From contig OZ020585.1 in NCBI GenBank assembly GCA_963971535.1, positions 26,261,789 to 26,325,788 of the forward strand: a stretch of 64,000 bases of DNA, given 5' to 3'. The notes under the pieces are model-generated. The model was not told where the DNA came from, did not search any database, and worked only from the letters and a program-made list of their open reading frames with translations. Positions within the stretch are counted from its first letter, which is position 1. Each line of letters begins with the position of its first letter. The position numbers were made by a program, and so were the translations under genes. Positions 47,265-61,150 of this stretch are shown here, in pieces. Source of the DNA: Notolepis coatsorum. Lineage: Eukaryota > Chordata > Actinopteri > Aulopiformes > Paralepididae.

Positions 47265-47400
47265 TTTCACTGCCACACAACAATGGGTTAACCCTTTCAC
47301 AACCACACTACAGAAGGTTAACCCTTTCACTTCCGTATATGTAGTCGTGTGGTAGTGAAAGGGTTAACATTCTGTAGTGTGGTAGTGAACGGGTTAAAGA
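47265..47400. repeat. TTAA-bounded piggyBac-end-like unit array
   Basis: About three forward copies of (tt)aaccctttcactgccacac with spacers such as tacagaagg, then two inverted copies (gtgtggtagtgaaagggtta). ttaaccctttcactgcc is the consensus look of a piggyBac terminus. The same unit is arrayed at 51296-51465. Confidence 0.75.
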
Positions 47401-48099
47401 GATGCAGCTCAGCATCGTCAAACTGTTTATTTCAGGCTACATTCTGTAAATCAGTCACCATATTTAATATGGGTAGGGAGGGAATAGTGGTTTTGTTTTT
47501 GTTTGAGATTACTGCTTTCCAAAATCTTGCCGGGTCTGAGTAATAACTACTGTGTAATTAGGTCTAAATTATCATTTGATTTGGGTTTTTTCACAGCTGA
47601 AGTACATTTATTTCTAAGTTGTCTAAATGATAGCCAGTGTAAATGATCTCCCGAGTGTCTGGCACGAGACCAGGCACTGTTCCTCTCCTTAAACAGGCCA
47701 ACTTTTTGGGAAATTTGCTTATTTGGCATCTACCTTGGAGTTAGACAAGCAGATACAAACCATTTTCTTCTCTGTGCATGCATTAGGCTTAGGGAACAGC
47801 CGCATTGTTAGCCTAGCTTTCCATCATTCACTGGAAGTAGGTTGTGCCAGTGTAGACTTGTTCCCAACAGTCACGAAATACACTCCAAATACAACTCCAA
47901 AATAGTCCTATAAACATGTGTATTTACCATGTGGGGAAAAAAATATAAAAAAATTTACATTTTCGTTTTCTAAGCAGATATATACTCGGAATATTTTTTT
48001 GCCGAGCCACTGCTGCCTGGGCGCAGGGATTTCATCACCTCAAGAGCCCTGTTGTTTTTTGAAAAACAAAAGTGTTTTGTATGGTGCATGTTTATCAAT
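47401..48099. other. Unique spacer
   Basis: Frames of 60-71 codons only. No feature recognised. Confidence 0.4.
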
Positions 48100-48430
48100 A
48101 ACTGAAAGAAAGGTTTTTTATGAAAAAGTCTAGTGCCATTTGAACATCAGGGATCTCAGTTGTACAGTGAATGTCGCTATGGAAAACGTCAGTTAAAAGG
48201 GCTTGACGTGTATTTCTGATACATGCAATAGAGCAGTGATCACTAATCCCTAGCTCGAAGACACCACAGGCAATAATTCCATCAACCCTATTGGAAAATA
48301 TGAGATCAATTAGAGTAGACCAAGAACAATCTTTCAAATGTGGTCTAGTGGGTTCTGTTATCAGCTGAGATAAATTGAGGCTACAGTACCACTAACCTCC
48401 TCGAGATAATCGGATGCATCATTCAGCCGG
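48100..48430 (-). mobile_element. LINE fragment, AP-type endonuclease C-terminus
   Basis: The minus frame encodes ITEPTRPHLKDCSWSTLIDL, FSNRVDGIIACGVFELGISD and HCSIACIRNT. The motif T-IDLIF-N and GISDH is the end of the APE-like endonuclease of LINEs. No RT is adjacent. One stop lies upstream (DYLEEVSGTVASIYLS*). Confidence 0.75.
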
Positions 48431-48477
48431 TCATCATAGCAGCAACAACCGGATCAGGAGGCAAGAGATTAGAATCC

Positions 48478-49298
48478 TTAAAGGGGAATTCCACCGCAAA
48501 GCAACATTAAACTAATTGACCAGATTGATGCAGATTAATTTCTCTATGTGGCTGTGCTAAAGTGATCCTTCGTACCAACAGCCATCAGACTGTACAACGC
48601 CTCACTGCCTCACTGAGCACAGAGTAAATCCCTGTATATCTTCCTGTACATTTACATTTTACTATCTAGGTATACCTTGCTGGACATTTACCTTTTACAT
48701 TTTACTGTATATTACTGTATATTTTCAGACTGTATATACATATTTTAGAATGTATATCTCTGACTGAATGTATATCTCTGAATGTATATCTCTGAGTATC
48801 TCATTGTGAGCGGTCTGTGGTGCTGAAATCAATAAAGTACTTCTATTCTATACTTCTATTCTATTCTATCACTGCTTAGAAACATAAAGAAGGTGCTAAT
48901 TTGGTAGAGCCGGACGTCATAGTGACGCCTGGCTTCACCTTCACTATGTCAAAGAGCCTCAATAGGTTCCAAAGAGCTACAATAGGTATGTAATTGAAGC
49001 TTCCCGATACCTCAGTCGTCTTTCTCGATCAGCTTCCCACTCTCTCGCTCTCTCTCTCTCACCAGGTAACGGAGTAACCAGAAGTAAAAGTTCAACCTCC
49101 TTGTATGTGTTTGGTACTTTGGACTGGTGTTTTGTCGTGTGGTCCTTTATGAAGCAGCTGGAGCAATGCATGCTCAGTATGCCTACGTCTCTGGCCTGAC
49201 CGTTATGTATAGAGCTGGCTGTGAGCTCATTTCACTCTGCAGTAGAGCAGCTTTTCTCCAAAATACAGGAGATTACCCAGAGTGGGATTCCTCTTTAA
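48478..49298. mobile_element. TTAA-flanked MITE hosting a LINE end
   Basis: ttaaaggggaattccac at 48478 and (reverse) ttaaagaggaatcccac at 49298 are inverted repeats with TTAA targets. About 500 bp remain without the nested LINE. No transposase. Confidence 0.75.
48560..48872 (+). mobile_element. LINE 3' end with (TTCTA)n tail
   Basis: Starts with the coding remnant ccaacagccatcagactgta-caacgcctcactgcc (PSAIRLYNASL), the end of a non-LTR ORF2, and closes with aatcaataaagtacttctat-tctatac. Confidence 0.8.
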
Positions 49299-50001
49299 AG
49301 CTATATACACTATGGAAGATTGGTACCCTGTGGCCATGATAGGTAACTACATCATGTGCAAACATGGAGCATAAGTGATTTCTTCAAGCAATCAAACCGT
49401 GGGCACTGATTTAAATGTGCACCGATAAAAAAATAGGAAGCATTTTATGCTCTAGAAATGAAACCATAGCCATTTTTATTTTATTTTACGGCACATGTCG
49501 TAACCAGAAGAGCTTGCATGGGCAATTTCACTGTGTTTCATGCATCTTTTATCTGCTAGCCCACCATGGCCCAACTCCGTTACTTAGCTTGCTAAAGAAG
49601 CAATGTGTTTTCATGAAAAAGTCCCATAGTCCAGGTTTAAACATTGCACATGATCATAGGATGATATCTGCCGGCTTTCAACAGCGACTGCCCCAAATTA
49701 GCGCGGACTTTGGTCCGATCCCATCCGATCTTTCCAATCAGCCACGATTCATTGCGGTGCATTTTAATTGGCTGTCCCTGTATAGAAAACAACACTGAGG
49801 GAATGACAGTTTGGGGGCTTTTTGGGTATTTCATCTTTGGAACTGAAGCACTATGGGTGACACACACAGACACACACGCACGCACGCACACACGCATGCA
49901 CGCACACACACACACACACACATGCGTTTTCAGCCAAGTGTGTGAGTGTATTCAGTGTTGGACATCTCAGTTTAGATCAAGATAGTTGAAGTCAGTGTCA
50001 T

Positions 50002-50004
<3 letters not shown>
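49299..50004. other. Unique sequence, (AC)n near 49860, possible regulatory block
   Basis: 49640-49850 is even in composition (ccaatcagccacgattcatt). An (AC/GC)n lies at 49858-49922. A 127-codon frame (49415-49798) has no domain. Confidence 0.35.
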
Positions 50005-50097
<93 letters not shown>

Positions 50098-50103
50098 TCT
50101 CTC
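50005..50103. repeat. (CT)n microsatellite
   Basis: About 98 bp of CT with one A; a poly-C run (50161-50175) follows downstream. Confidence 0.95.
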
Positions 50104-50179
50104 CGTCTCTTCCTTTTACTCTCTCCTCTCATTTCTCATTCTCTTTCTATCTCTCTCTACCCCCCCCCCCCCCCCTGTT

Positions 50180-50389
50180 GTTTTCTTGCTGATGTTTAAA
50201 TTCCTGCGTTCGTTTGACACCACGTCGCAGGGCTTCGCTCGCCCTGTTGCCATGGAGACATCGTTAGGCAGTGTTGCCGCAACGATTCTTGCTTTTTTTC
50301 CTCTCTCTCCTTCCTCTGCATAACCTGGCGCCAGATCATGGTACTTCTTGGGGCTCACTCGAGCCAACTGTCAGTGTGTGGGCGGGTGG

Positions 50390-50390
<1 letters not shown>
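50180..50390. promoter_or_regulatory. Candidate regulatory island with RFX-type X-box
   Basis: gttgccatggagac at 50246-50259 fits the X-box bound by RFX factors (GTTGCCATGGNNAC). The block between two microsatellite clusters is free of repeats and even in composition. Confidence 0.35.
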
Positions 50391-51295
<905 letters not shown>

Positions 51296-51465
51296 TTTAA
51301 CCCTTTCACTATACCACACTACAAAAGGGTTAACCCTTTCACTGCGACAATACAGAAGGTTAACTCTTTCACTGCCACACGACAAAGGGTTAACTCTTTC
51401 ACAACCACACTACATAAGGTTAACCCTTTCACTACTCTGTAGTGTGGTAGTGAAAGGGTTCAATT
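51296..51465. repeat. TTAA-bounded piggyBac-end-like unit array, second locus
   Basis: Five forward units (ttaaccctttcactgc... with spacers tacaaaaggg, atacagaagg, gacaaaggg, tacataagg) and one inverted (gtggtagtgaaagggtt). Period about 30-34 bp. Same unit as 47265-47400. Confidence 0.75.
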
Positions 51466-51589
51466 TAAGTAGAGATTCCAGATGGTATTAAAAATGCGGC
51501 TCAGGCTGGCTTAGAGGGGGATGTTTGACGATAAGGGGATTGTAATGGTGAGATAATGGCACCGGCTGCATATGCTGTACATAAACATA

Positions 51590-51660
51590 GTTTGTCCGAG
51601 GGACGCAACAGTTGTGATTGGAGGACAGAGGAAAAGAGGGCATGGCTTCAGATGGGTCAT
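51590..51660 (+). repeat. Dispersed repeat copy
   Basis: gcaacagttgtgattggagg-acagaggaaaagagggc. Relatives lie at 52650-52715 and, in reverse, 16365-16445. Confidence 0.6.
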
Positions 51661-51974
51661 GGGTCACATTATGTGCATGATTTTGTCCTGGGATAAAGAT
51701 AATGTTGTTTTTATTAGGCTACCTTTATCGCGTTCAAGGGTCAACTTCGAGGAAATCATTTTCAGATGGGATTTATTAAAAATCTTAAGTTCGAGTCCAA
51801 CAGGTGCCTCTCATGCATGGCCGTGTTAATAATTCCATCATTCAATTAACTTTCTCTATTAACTATACTGCCTTGTTATTTCATATTCTGTCTATTTGAT
51901 ATAGGCTACTGACCCATCTTCACATAGCTGTTACTTGTGACTCAATGACTTTTATTTGAAATGGTTTAAATTGT
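51661..51974. other. Unique spacer
   Basis: No feature recognised. Confidence 0.4.
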
Positions 51975-52190
51975 AATGGTTTAGTACCATTATATTAGAC
52001 TGCTAGTACCATTCTATTAAACTGTATTAGTACTATTCCATTAGACCACTAGTACTATTATATTAGTCTGTGTTAGTACTATTCCATTAGACCACTAGTA
52101 CTATTATATTAGTCTGTGTTAGTACTATTCCATTAGACAGGTAGTATACCATTATATTATACTGTTAGTACTGTTATATTATACTAGTAG
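51975..52190. repeat. Degenerate minisatellite, about 27-bp unit, 55-bp dimer
   Basis: ttagtactattccattagac and tagtactattatattagtct alternate; the pair recurs with a period of about 55 bp. Confidence 0.8.
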
Positions 52191-52191
52191 T

Positions 52192-52300
52192 TAGGGCTGT
52201 CCCCGACTAAGGATTTGGATAGTCGACTATGATTGGCCGAAAATTAGCCGATAGTCGACTATTAGTCGACTATGAAAAAAAAAATTGAAAAAGAAAAGTA
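52192..52300. mobile_element. hAT-like left end, partial
   Basis: tagggctgtccccgactaag followed by repeated atagtcgacta motifs. No right end was found. Confidence 0.5.
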
Positions 52301-52649
52301 TAATTTAAATCTTTTTTTTTCTTTTTTTTCCCCCATTCCATTTGGGCTGTGGGGGTGCTTAATGTCTGACGGAAGGCTTCTTGTCCTCTGCAAAAGCATG
52401 CAATTGGTCCACTGATGGATACATCTTGATATTTGTCTAGTCTAGTGTGTTCATTAGATTACAGAGGAGTAGAGTGAGTCAGCAACTGAGTGAATGACAC
52501 AGTTTGTGGAATGAATACAGAATTGTGGTGTGGAGGTTTCACTTATCATTTGCCAATTCATAATCATTCAATGTTCAGATCTTGCTTACACCACCTAGGC
52601 TAGAATATACAATTGACCATTATCAAGGTATTCCCTCTCTTAGCTTGAC

Positions 52650-52715
52650 AGAGGAAAGCAACAGTTGTGATTGGAGGGTCAAGAAAAGAGGGCAGAGTTT
52701 GGGATATGTCAATTA
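52650..52715 (+). repeat. Dispersed repeat copy
   Basis: gcaacagttgtgattggagg-gtcaagaaaagagggc. It matches 51590-51660. Confidence 0.6.
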
Positions 52716-52736
52716 GAAGATCATGTATTCTACTTC

Positions 52737-52870
52737 ACCCTACCATGGTCAAGCACAGACCTATTCCAGACACCCTACCATGATCAAGCACATACCTATT
52801 CCAGACACCCTACCATGATGAAGCCCATACCTAATATTCCAGACACCCTACTATGGTCAAGCACAGATAG
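52737..52870. repeat. Minisatellite, 35-bp unit, about 3.5 copies
   Basis: accctaccatggtcaagcac-agacctattccagac with variants. Confidence 0.85.
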
Positions 52871-53518
52871 AATGAGGATATTTGATATCAAGGAATGTTT
52901 TAATTTTCCATTCTCAGGTTATTTCATGTAATTAATAATTAAAGCAAGGACCAAATATTCATTATTTCACAAGAAAAAACATCTAACCTACGGATAGTAA
53001 ATATCATAATGTAGTGGGTTCTAGACATAATTCACCATTGTATTGTTTTGACGTGTTGATGGGGCACTGTCACTTTAAGGAGGTTGGTTTTGGGGTTGGG
53101 CTGAGAGAAGACGCCTTGGTGGGGATTTCATTGATAAAATGTTTGGTTACTACGAGCTGTCAGAAGCTAGCAGCACGGCATAGTTCTGACAGCTGTCACT
53201 TGTGCTATAATGAAATAAATGACACACGGCTTTGTGTTGTCGCAAGATAGAAATTGTGCGTTTCTCCTTTCCGACGATTTCTACAATAATGTATTTGCAT
53301 GTCTTTCCTTGACCCAGAATTATCTTCCAGTGTTACTATATGTTATTATGCAGTATTATACAGTATGAATAAACTATAGGTTGAATATAAGTAGTATAAT
53401 GAATGGTAGATATGAATACAGTGTAAGACACATGTAGGCAGCAGAGGCAGTAGATGAGTATGGATTTGAGTATAGACAACAGAGTTCAGAGTTCAACAGA
53501 GTTCTCAAGTAGGTTAAG
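52871..53518. other. Unique spacer
   Basis: A 78-codon frame at 53014-53250 has no domain. No repeat recognised. Confidence 0.4.
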
Positions 53519-53583
53519 TGGGGGGGGGGGGTGGGGTCCAGGGGGTGGGGTCCAGGGGGTGGGGTCCAGGGGGTGGGGTGTGC
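53519..53583. repeat. G-rich 14-bp tandem
   Basis: Three to four units of ggggtccagggggt after a G run. Each pair of units holds four G-runs, so quadruplex formation is possible. Confidence 0.85.
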
Positions 53584-53726
53584 TGTCACTGTGGTGCAGA
53601 GTTCAGAGCAGTTGCGAGTATGCTTTCTATGGCACATCGTTAGAAGTTCACCAGAATCTGAGGAGACAGGTGGGCTTTCCCCAGTCTCGTTAAGGCGCTT
53701 ATATACTCGAAAACTGACACGTACGT

Positions 53727-54373
53727 AAGGGCTGGGCGATATGGAAAAAAATCCTATCGCGATAACGATATGATAATGTTATCATATTTCTCGATATTTT
53801 TTTAACAACAGATGTATGTTTATTTTGCAGCAATTCTTTGTCATTGCCGCCATCTTTAGTGTTACATCCCCTCACACTCCAGTTCTCAGGCTGCAGCTGG
53901 TTTAAAAGCGAAAGTAAACCGGCTTCTCTGCTGGCTGTGGCTCCAGGGGAGTTGAACAGTTCTGGCTCTGCTAGTTTATTTTCGATCTTTTGGCGCTTTT
54001 TTGGTGGACAAACCACCGCACATGTGCACCGTGACTTGTGACTGGAGTCTAGCTCTGCTAGCACACATAGCCTACTGTGTACAGACGGTTTCAAACTGTA
54101 TTTTAAATTAGAAAGCAAACAAAATAAATGGACAAGAGAAAAATAAATCTCAATTTGGTCAGTATTGTCATTTGGACAAGCAAAGCCATTACTTTAAGTT
54201 GCAGGCAAGAAAGACAAGTCTGTCCACTGTCTCTGGTTTTAAAACTGCCCTGTTGCAGGTCACAAAAAAAAAAAAAAAAACTATTTTTCGATTTTTTTTT
54301 TATTTCGATATTCGATATTGATTATTAAAATATATCGCGATATTTATCGTTATCGTTATATCGCCCAGCCCTA
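53727..54373. mobile_element. hAT element, palindromic 8-bp TSD
   Basis: Ends aagggctgggcgatat and (reverse) tagggctgggcgatat, with acgtacgt on both sides (53719-53726, 54374-54381). Subterminal cgatat/tatcg motifs. Frames inside (139 and 67 codons) show no transposase motif. A very common teleost MITE type. Confidence 0.95.
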
Positions 54374-54599
54374 ACGTACGTGCAGGCGGCTGCAGACATG
54401 GCTGCACACGCGGCGGCTCTGTTTATTGTACATTCTTTGTGTCCGTAAGCATACGTGATCCACACACATGCCGTTGGCTCATATCCATGGGGGTATCCGC
54501 GCGGTCACAAAATCTGGCAGGCACGTGGACACCCCGTGCGGACGTCCGCGCTGACAAGAGCAGTGATGAAATGTACTAAATGTACGTCACGCATACCGA

Positions 54600-55600
54600 T
54601 GCACACCCGGAAAGTATAATCTGTCCTTCAGGAAGAAGAGCTGGTGAGCTTTCTTGACCAGGGTCGAGGTGTTGAGGGCCCAAGACAGGTCCTCAGAGAT
54701 GTCGACACCCAGGAAGCTGGAGACACGCGCAACCTCCGTCCTGTTGATACAGATGTGGGCGTGCGTGCGTGCCTGCGGTGTTGAATGCTGAGTTGAAGTC
54801 GATGAACAGCATTCGTACACTGTCATCCAGGTGGGAGACGGTATAAGAATAGCACTGAGGAGACAGTGTCCTCCGTGTTCCTTCTCACTCTGACGGTAGG
54901 CAAATTGGCATTCATCCAGTGAGGGTGAATATATTTGAGATGGACGAGCCTCTCGAAGCACTTCACGTCGGTGGAGGTGAGTGCAAAAGGGCGGAAGTCA
55001 TTAAGGCAGAGGAGTATTTCGGCACCGACACGATGGAGGTGGTTTTGAAGCATGCAGGAACAACTGGCTGGGCTAGTGACAGGTTGAAGATGTCGGTTAC
55101 TGTACTGTAGGTCCTCAGTCAGCTGCTCAGCACAGGTCCTGAGCACATAGAACAGCGATACCATCAGGGCCAGCGGCCTTACGTGCATTAGTCCTGCTCA
55201 GTGTAGCGTCAGTGGGGGAGAGAGTGAGGAGGGGTTGGCGGTCAGCAGGCAGAACAGCCTTGATGGGCGCCTCCCGGTTGTCCCTGTCGAAGCGGGGCAT
55301 AAAAGTTATTGAGCTCATCAGGGAGCGAGGGGTCAGTGGTTGGGGAGATAACGGCCTAATCCGTAATGGCCTGGATGTCCTGCTGGGGGTCAGAGTTGTT
55401 GAAGTGCTCATCAATCCTTCGCTTGTGGCTGTGCTTGGTCCACTTGTTGCCCCTTCTCAGCTTAGCCCCGGCTGAACCGTAGGTCTGCGTGTCACCAGAT
55501 CTAAACGTGGTGTTCAGCAGTAGACAGACCTCTCTGTTCATCCAGTTCATCCAGTCTCCCCCCTCAGGCCATATTTCCTGTTCTAACGGAGAGTCTTTGC
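54600..55600 (-). mobile_element. LINE ORF2 fragment, jockey-superfamily-type RT
   Basis: The minus strand encodes, in order and in several frames: TDATLSRTNARKAAGPDGIA (RT entry motif), CLNDFRPFALTSTDVKCFER (motif of RT domain 2), a segment near NLPTVRVRRNTEDTVSSVLF, RMLFIDFNSAFNT (the YxDD-preceding domain A), then VARVSSFLGVDISEDLSWAL and STLVKKAHQLFFLKD (thumb region). The catalytic FADD segment between FNT and the thumb is deleted. Frameshifts and stops are frequent. 5' of this (to 55600) lies DWMNREVCLLLNTTFRSGD, the linker after the endonuclease. Confidence 0.85.
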
Positions 55601-56140
55601 CTTCGCCTCAGCAGTTTGGATTAGAGCTGCTATTAACCATTATTTGATTCATCCAATGGTCATTTTATCAATTCATCGGTGCATCTATTTAATCGATTTC
55701 ATTTTCGTCCAAAAGGAAAAACAAACAAACAATTGAACGTTTACATTTCAGTTGACTTATTTTACCCACTGAAGTTGTGCATGCACACATGCAGACTAAC
55801 AGTCTTTTTAGAGCCTTTTTGAACAATCTTAGTACTTCTGAATGAAAAGATTCTTCTTCTTTTGTGCTTCCTTCAGACGAGAGGCGTTGGAACATTTAAC
55901 ATTTAACTGAAATGTTTCAAAGAATCTTTAAATCCTTAAAAGAACACGCCAACATTTTGGGAAATTAGCTTATGACAAAATGCAAAAACAAGTTAGTAAT
56001 CAATCCGTAGATTTACATTTCATAATAATATTATATGTCATGCTATTATTGCTAATAATCAGATATTATTACAGTCACTTAAGCCTGTTTGGCAGACTTT
56101 AAGGTCAAGGGTCAACAGGTTCAGCACTTGAATGTAGTCA
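55601..56140. other. AT-rich spacer
   Basis: No repeat or gene recognised. Confidence 0.4.
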
Positions 56141-56212
56141 TCATTTTGGATGTGTGTGTGTCTGTGTGTGAGGGAGAGAGAGAGACTATGATTGTGTTGG
56201 GGAGGAGAGATA

Positions 56213-56272
<60 letters not shown>

Positions 56273-56320
56273 TGTGTGTGAGGGAAAGAGAGAGACTATG
56301 CGTGCGTGCGTGCGTGTGGG
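56140..56320. repeat. (TG)n framed by a duplicated linker
   Basis: gtgtctgtgtgtgagggaga and the similar gtgtctgtgtgtgagggaaa (each followed by gagagactatg) lie on either side of (TG)29. Confidence 0.85.
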
Positions 56321-56477
56321 GCAGGGTTCAGGCCCCAGTGGGGAGGATGACAGTGACCTGCTGTATCTCTATTGGCACACAGGGCAGGAAGTTGTCATAG
56401 CAGCGGGTGGAGAAGGAGGGGGGGGTTGACGATGGACAGCAGAGACTATACATCTGAAAGTCAGGGGTATGGTTCTT

Positions 56478-56942
56478 TTTTTTATCCACCTTTTCTCCTT
56501 TTTTTAAATTTTTCTCCCATCCCAATTTAGCCGTGCCAATTCTCCCCTCCCCTGTCTTGAACGTTGCTCGCATGTGCCCCCCACTGGCCGGTTGTAGGGA
56601 GGATAGAAGCCCATCGCATGTCCCCTCCGATACATGTGTAGGCAGCCAGTCGCATCTTTTCACCTGCAACGCGAACTCTCATTTGGCGAGGAGTAACGTG
56701 TGGGAGGCTCACACTGCCCCTGCCATTTTCCTGTCTCTGCTGTGCAGGCGCCTTACCCGACCTGTAGGAGTTGCTGTTTACAACGTCCAGATTACCACCC
56801 ATCGACTTCCCACCCGCTAACTCTGCCAATTGAGTTAGTATGACGGCCGGCCCAAGCCGGAGGCAACGCCGACAGCCGGATTCGATACCGGTGTCTCGTG
56901 CGTTGGTGACGAGCGCAATGTCCGCTGCGCCACCCAGCCGCT
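56478..56942 (-). mobile_element. tRNA-derived SINE, family C, copy 3, with 15-bp TSD
   Basis: Flanked by aggggtatggttctt (56463-56477) and aggggtagggttctt (56943-56957), with one mismatch. In reverse the head is agcggctgggtggcgcagcg and the 3' end is A-rich. Confidence 0.95.
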
Positions 56943-56957
56943 AGGGGTAGGGTTCTT

Positions 56958-57747
56958 GTGTCTGCATACAACACATATCACAGTACAGGGCTCGGGATTT
57001 AATATATTGTGATACTATTGGATCACAATACTGCAACCTAGCAGTCGGGGAGTTAAACACAACACAACTCGCCTTGTGCTTTAACCCCGCATAATCTGCT
57101 AATTAACAAGATTGCGATTCACGATGAACTATGGCCTGATAGGCAATAGTGAACCACCCATTCAACCAGCTCAGTGTATATTCTCAAGTAAGCTTTTTTT
57201 CTTTTGTTGATCAACTAAATATATTATGTACTATCAACTATATTTAGTTGAATTGACAAAAGATGCCTCAGACCCATTGTACAGTGAGTGGGGTCTGGGA
57301 TCAATTCACTTTCAATTAAGTCCGTTCAAAATGTATAAATTAAATAGTAATTACTTGCTGATGACGCAACGTTCATTCTGATTATACATGTCAACGGGTC
57401 GCATGGTACAACGTTTTCACATTAACCGTTTTTCAATGTTTGAATTTGAAAGAAGAATCCAACTCCTGCATTAATTGAGTTGAAAGGGTTGGATCCCGAC
57501 CATGCTAGCAGGGACAGTCGGCCCTCTTTCACCCTCTCCACGGTAAATTGTCTCCCTCTCCTCTCAAAGTCAACTCATCCTCTCCGTCTCTCCCTCATAC
57601 ATAACACACCCACATACGGTATTAACTGCTTTATTTGAATGTGCTAATTAACTATGACACATAGGATTCCAATATTATACCGTTTCTGCACGGTGGTAAG
57701 GGCATTTAAGGATACAAAAAGACAAAAGACAGCCACGCTAGCATACA
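56958..57747. other. Unique spacer
   Basis: An inverted repeat ctaaatata...tatatttag lies at about 57206-57245. No gene. Confidence 0.4.
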
Positions 57748-58235
<488 letters not shown>

Positions 58236-58348
58236 GTTTACTCTCTCTCTCCCCATGTCACTATCTGTCTGTCTCTCTCGTTCTACTCATCTTTCCTCCA
58301 TCTCCCTAAATTTGCATGCTTTCTCTCTCTTCCTGATTCCTTTCTCCC

Positions 58349-58847
<499 letters not shown>

Positions 58848-58987
58848 AACAGGAGGGGGTCTGCTGTCACATCTCTTTGCAGGGCCATGTCAAGCTGCAC
58901 AGGCCCGCCTCAGAGTAATGTACAATAATTAGTGGAAGTAGCCAGTCGCTGAAAAGACACAATTTGGCTGGCCAAGCAACAGTGCAT

Positions 58988-59645
58988 TTGAAAGGCCTGA
59001 ATCCATCAGGGTAGGAGTTCTGAATCCACCAGGGTAGGAGTTCTGAATCCATCAGGGTAGGAGTTCTGAATCCATCAGGGTAGGAGGTCTGAATCCATTA
59101 GGGTAGGCGGTCTGAATCCATTAGGGTAGGAGGTCTGAATCCATCAGGGTAGGAGGTCTGAATCCATTAGGGTAGGCGGTCTGAATCCATTAGGGTAGGC
59201 GGTCTGAATCCATTAGGGGAGGAGTTCTGAATCCATCAGGGTAGGAGGTCTGAATCCATTAGGGCAGGAGGTCTGAATCCATTAGGGCAGGAGGTCTGAA
59301 TCCATCAGGGTAGGAGGTCTGAATCCATTAGGGTAGGAGTTCTGAATCCATTAGGGCAGGAGGTCTGAATCCATTAGGGCAGGAGGTCTGAATCCATTAG
59401 GGTAGGAGGTCTGAATCCATTAGGGTAGGAGGCCTGAATCCATCAGGGTAGGAGGTCTGAATCCATCAGGGTATGAGTTCTGAATCCATTAGGGGAGGAG
59501 TTCTGAATCCATTAGGGTAGGAGGTCTGAATCCATTAGGGTATGAGTTCTGAATCCATTAGGGGAGGAGTTCTGAATCCATTAGGGTAGGAGGTCTGAAT
59601 CCATCAGGGTAGGAGTTCTGAATCCATTAGGGTAGGAGTTCTGAA
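58988..59645. repeat. Minisatellite, 23-bp unit, about 28 copies
   Basis: tgaatccattagggtaggag-gtc with three variable places: catcag or cattag; gggtagg, gggcagg or ggggagg; aggtc or agttc. The states mix along the array. Confidence 0.95.
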
Positions 59646-59953
59646 AAGCAGTTTTAACTTTTCTTTTGGTTTTCCTTCCCTTTCGCTAGTGTAGCAGTTA
59701 CAGGGAATACTATGTTCTGCCACTTTTAGTCTAAGCTCTAGCCGGCAGGGAGATCCATTATCCACTATGTTATTTATTTTATCGATGGAACTGTTGGCTC
59801 AGGCAATAAGTCTGTAGCACTAGACTACACTCCACATGAAGTGGCTTTTCTACGGCTTTCCGACACAAAGGCACAGGCAGAGATGGTGAAAACGCAGGCC
59901 TTTGTTGGAGAGATATGGCAAGATGTCACAAGCCAGAGCAGATGGTACGTGTT
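59646..59953. other. Unique spacer
   Basis: No feature recognised. Confidence 0.4.
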
Positions 59954-59961
59954 GTCTAGAC

Positions 59962-60359
59962 CAGCGGTTCCCAAACTTTTTTGGCCGTGCACCCCCTGTC
60001 ACCTCCCGACCTAGCTGACGCACCCCCCAATGGGTTTCTGTTAGAAAAAATTGTTGCTGGTCTCCGTGCACAGATTTTTTTTTATTTGATCTCTTCCCAC
60101 GGCGACTATGGATAGGGAATTTCTTTATTTAATTAAAATGTTCCCGACAACATGGATGCATGTACTCTGCCAGCATGTTTAATATCCATAATACTAAAGG
60201 TTTGACTAAGATTTTAATGAAATTTTATTGTAAAAGTAAAAAAAAATAAAAAAAAAAATTATATTTTTTTTACCACCATTAGCCTTTTCATGTCACGCAC
60301 CACCTAGAGGGCGCTCGCGCACCACAAGGGGTGCGCACACCACAGTTTGGGAACCACTG
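59962..60359. mobile_element. hAT MITE, 8-bp TSD
   Basis: Ends cagcggttcccaaacttttt and (reverse) cagtggttcccaaactgtgg. The flanks gtctagac / gtccagac (59954-59961, 60360-60367) differ at one base. Non-coding. Confidence 0.9.
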
Positions 60360-60367
60360 GTCCAGAC

Positions 60368-60919
60368 AAAGGCTCTCTTCCATGTGTGTGTGAGGATGGC
60401 AGATTTGACCTGTGTGCATGTTGATTACCTCAATATACGAAAGGTGCGCAACCACCCCCTTCTCCCCGGTCTAATTAGCTTGACTCAGGGCGGGGGGGAC
60501 CGGGGGTGTCATCCCTAAACCACAAAGGCAATCATCAAATGTGAAAACAATAAAAAATAGCCTCTTTATATTTCATTATTTACAGATGATTCACTTTCAT
60601 TTATATCTGATATAAAGCAGTCCAACGTCCTACCAAGCGTCCTTGATATTTTTAAACATCTACTATAATCTCTATAGGCCTACTTACAAAATCTGTGTTG
60701 CTACTATTAATTTCCACACTTTTTTTTGGGAACAAATGACCATATTCCAGTCACCCTTAAACGGTAATCAAACACTTAAAACAATTACAAATGATTTGGA
60801 TAGATGGGGTATATATGTTCATATGAAATGGGAGACATTGTAAAATTGTATTGGCGAATCTAGAGTTAAAGGACGTATGGCTGTTCCTCATATGAAACTA
60901 TAGCTCTGTGCTTTGCATT
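60368..60919. other. AT-rich spacer
   Basis: Short frames only; a 66-codon frame at 60643 contains WEQMTIFQSPLNGNQTLKTI, a possible scrap of LINE ORF. Otherwise nothing. Confidence 0.4.
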
Positions 60920-61150
60920 TGTCAAGTCAAGTCAAGAGTTTTAATTGTCACGGCATACAGGTATACAAAAAGATATTTGTGTCCTTTATTAAACTGGTTT
61001 GATAATGATAAATAAATGGTTGTAGCAATAGAGAAAGGGGTTGTAGTTCCTATACCTCTGGATACAGTTTTACTTACAGACCTGTCTATTAGGCAATGCA
61101 GATTACGGTATGGTCCAATTATACATCTGGCATAAAAACTGAGAAGTTGC
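60920..61150 (-). mobile_element. LINE 3' end with (GTCAA)n tail
   Basis: gtcaagtcaagtcaagagtt-ttaattgtcac is a common teleost LINE 3' end in reverse. No coding part identified. Confidence 0.6.

Noticed and set aside
49415-49798. 127-codon plus-strand frame as a gene
   Set aside because: Low-complexity free, but without any family resemblance and with no splice or promoter context.
54919-55110. Plus-strand frame containing MRVNIFEMDEPLEALHVGGG
   Set aside because: Antisense of LINE reverse transcriptase, which reads clearly on the minus strand.
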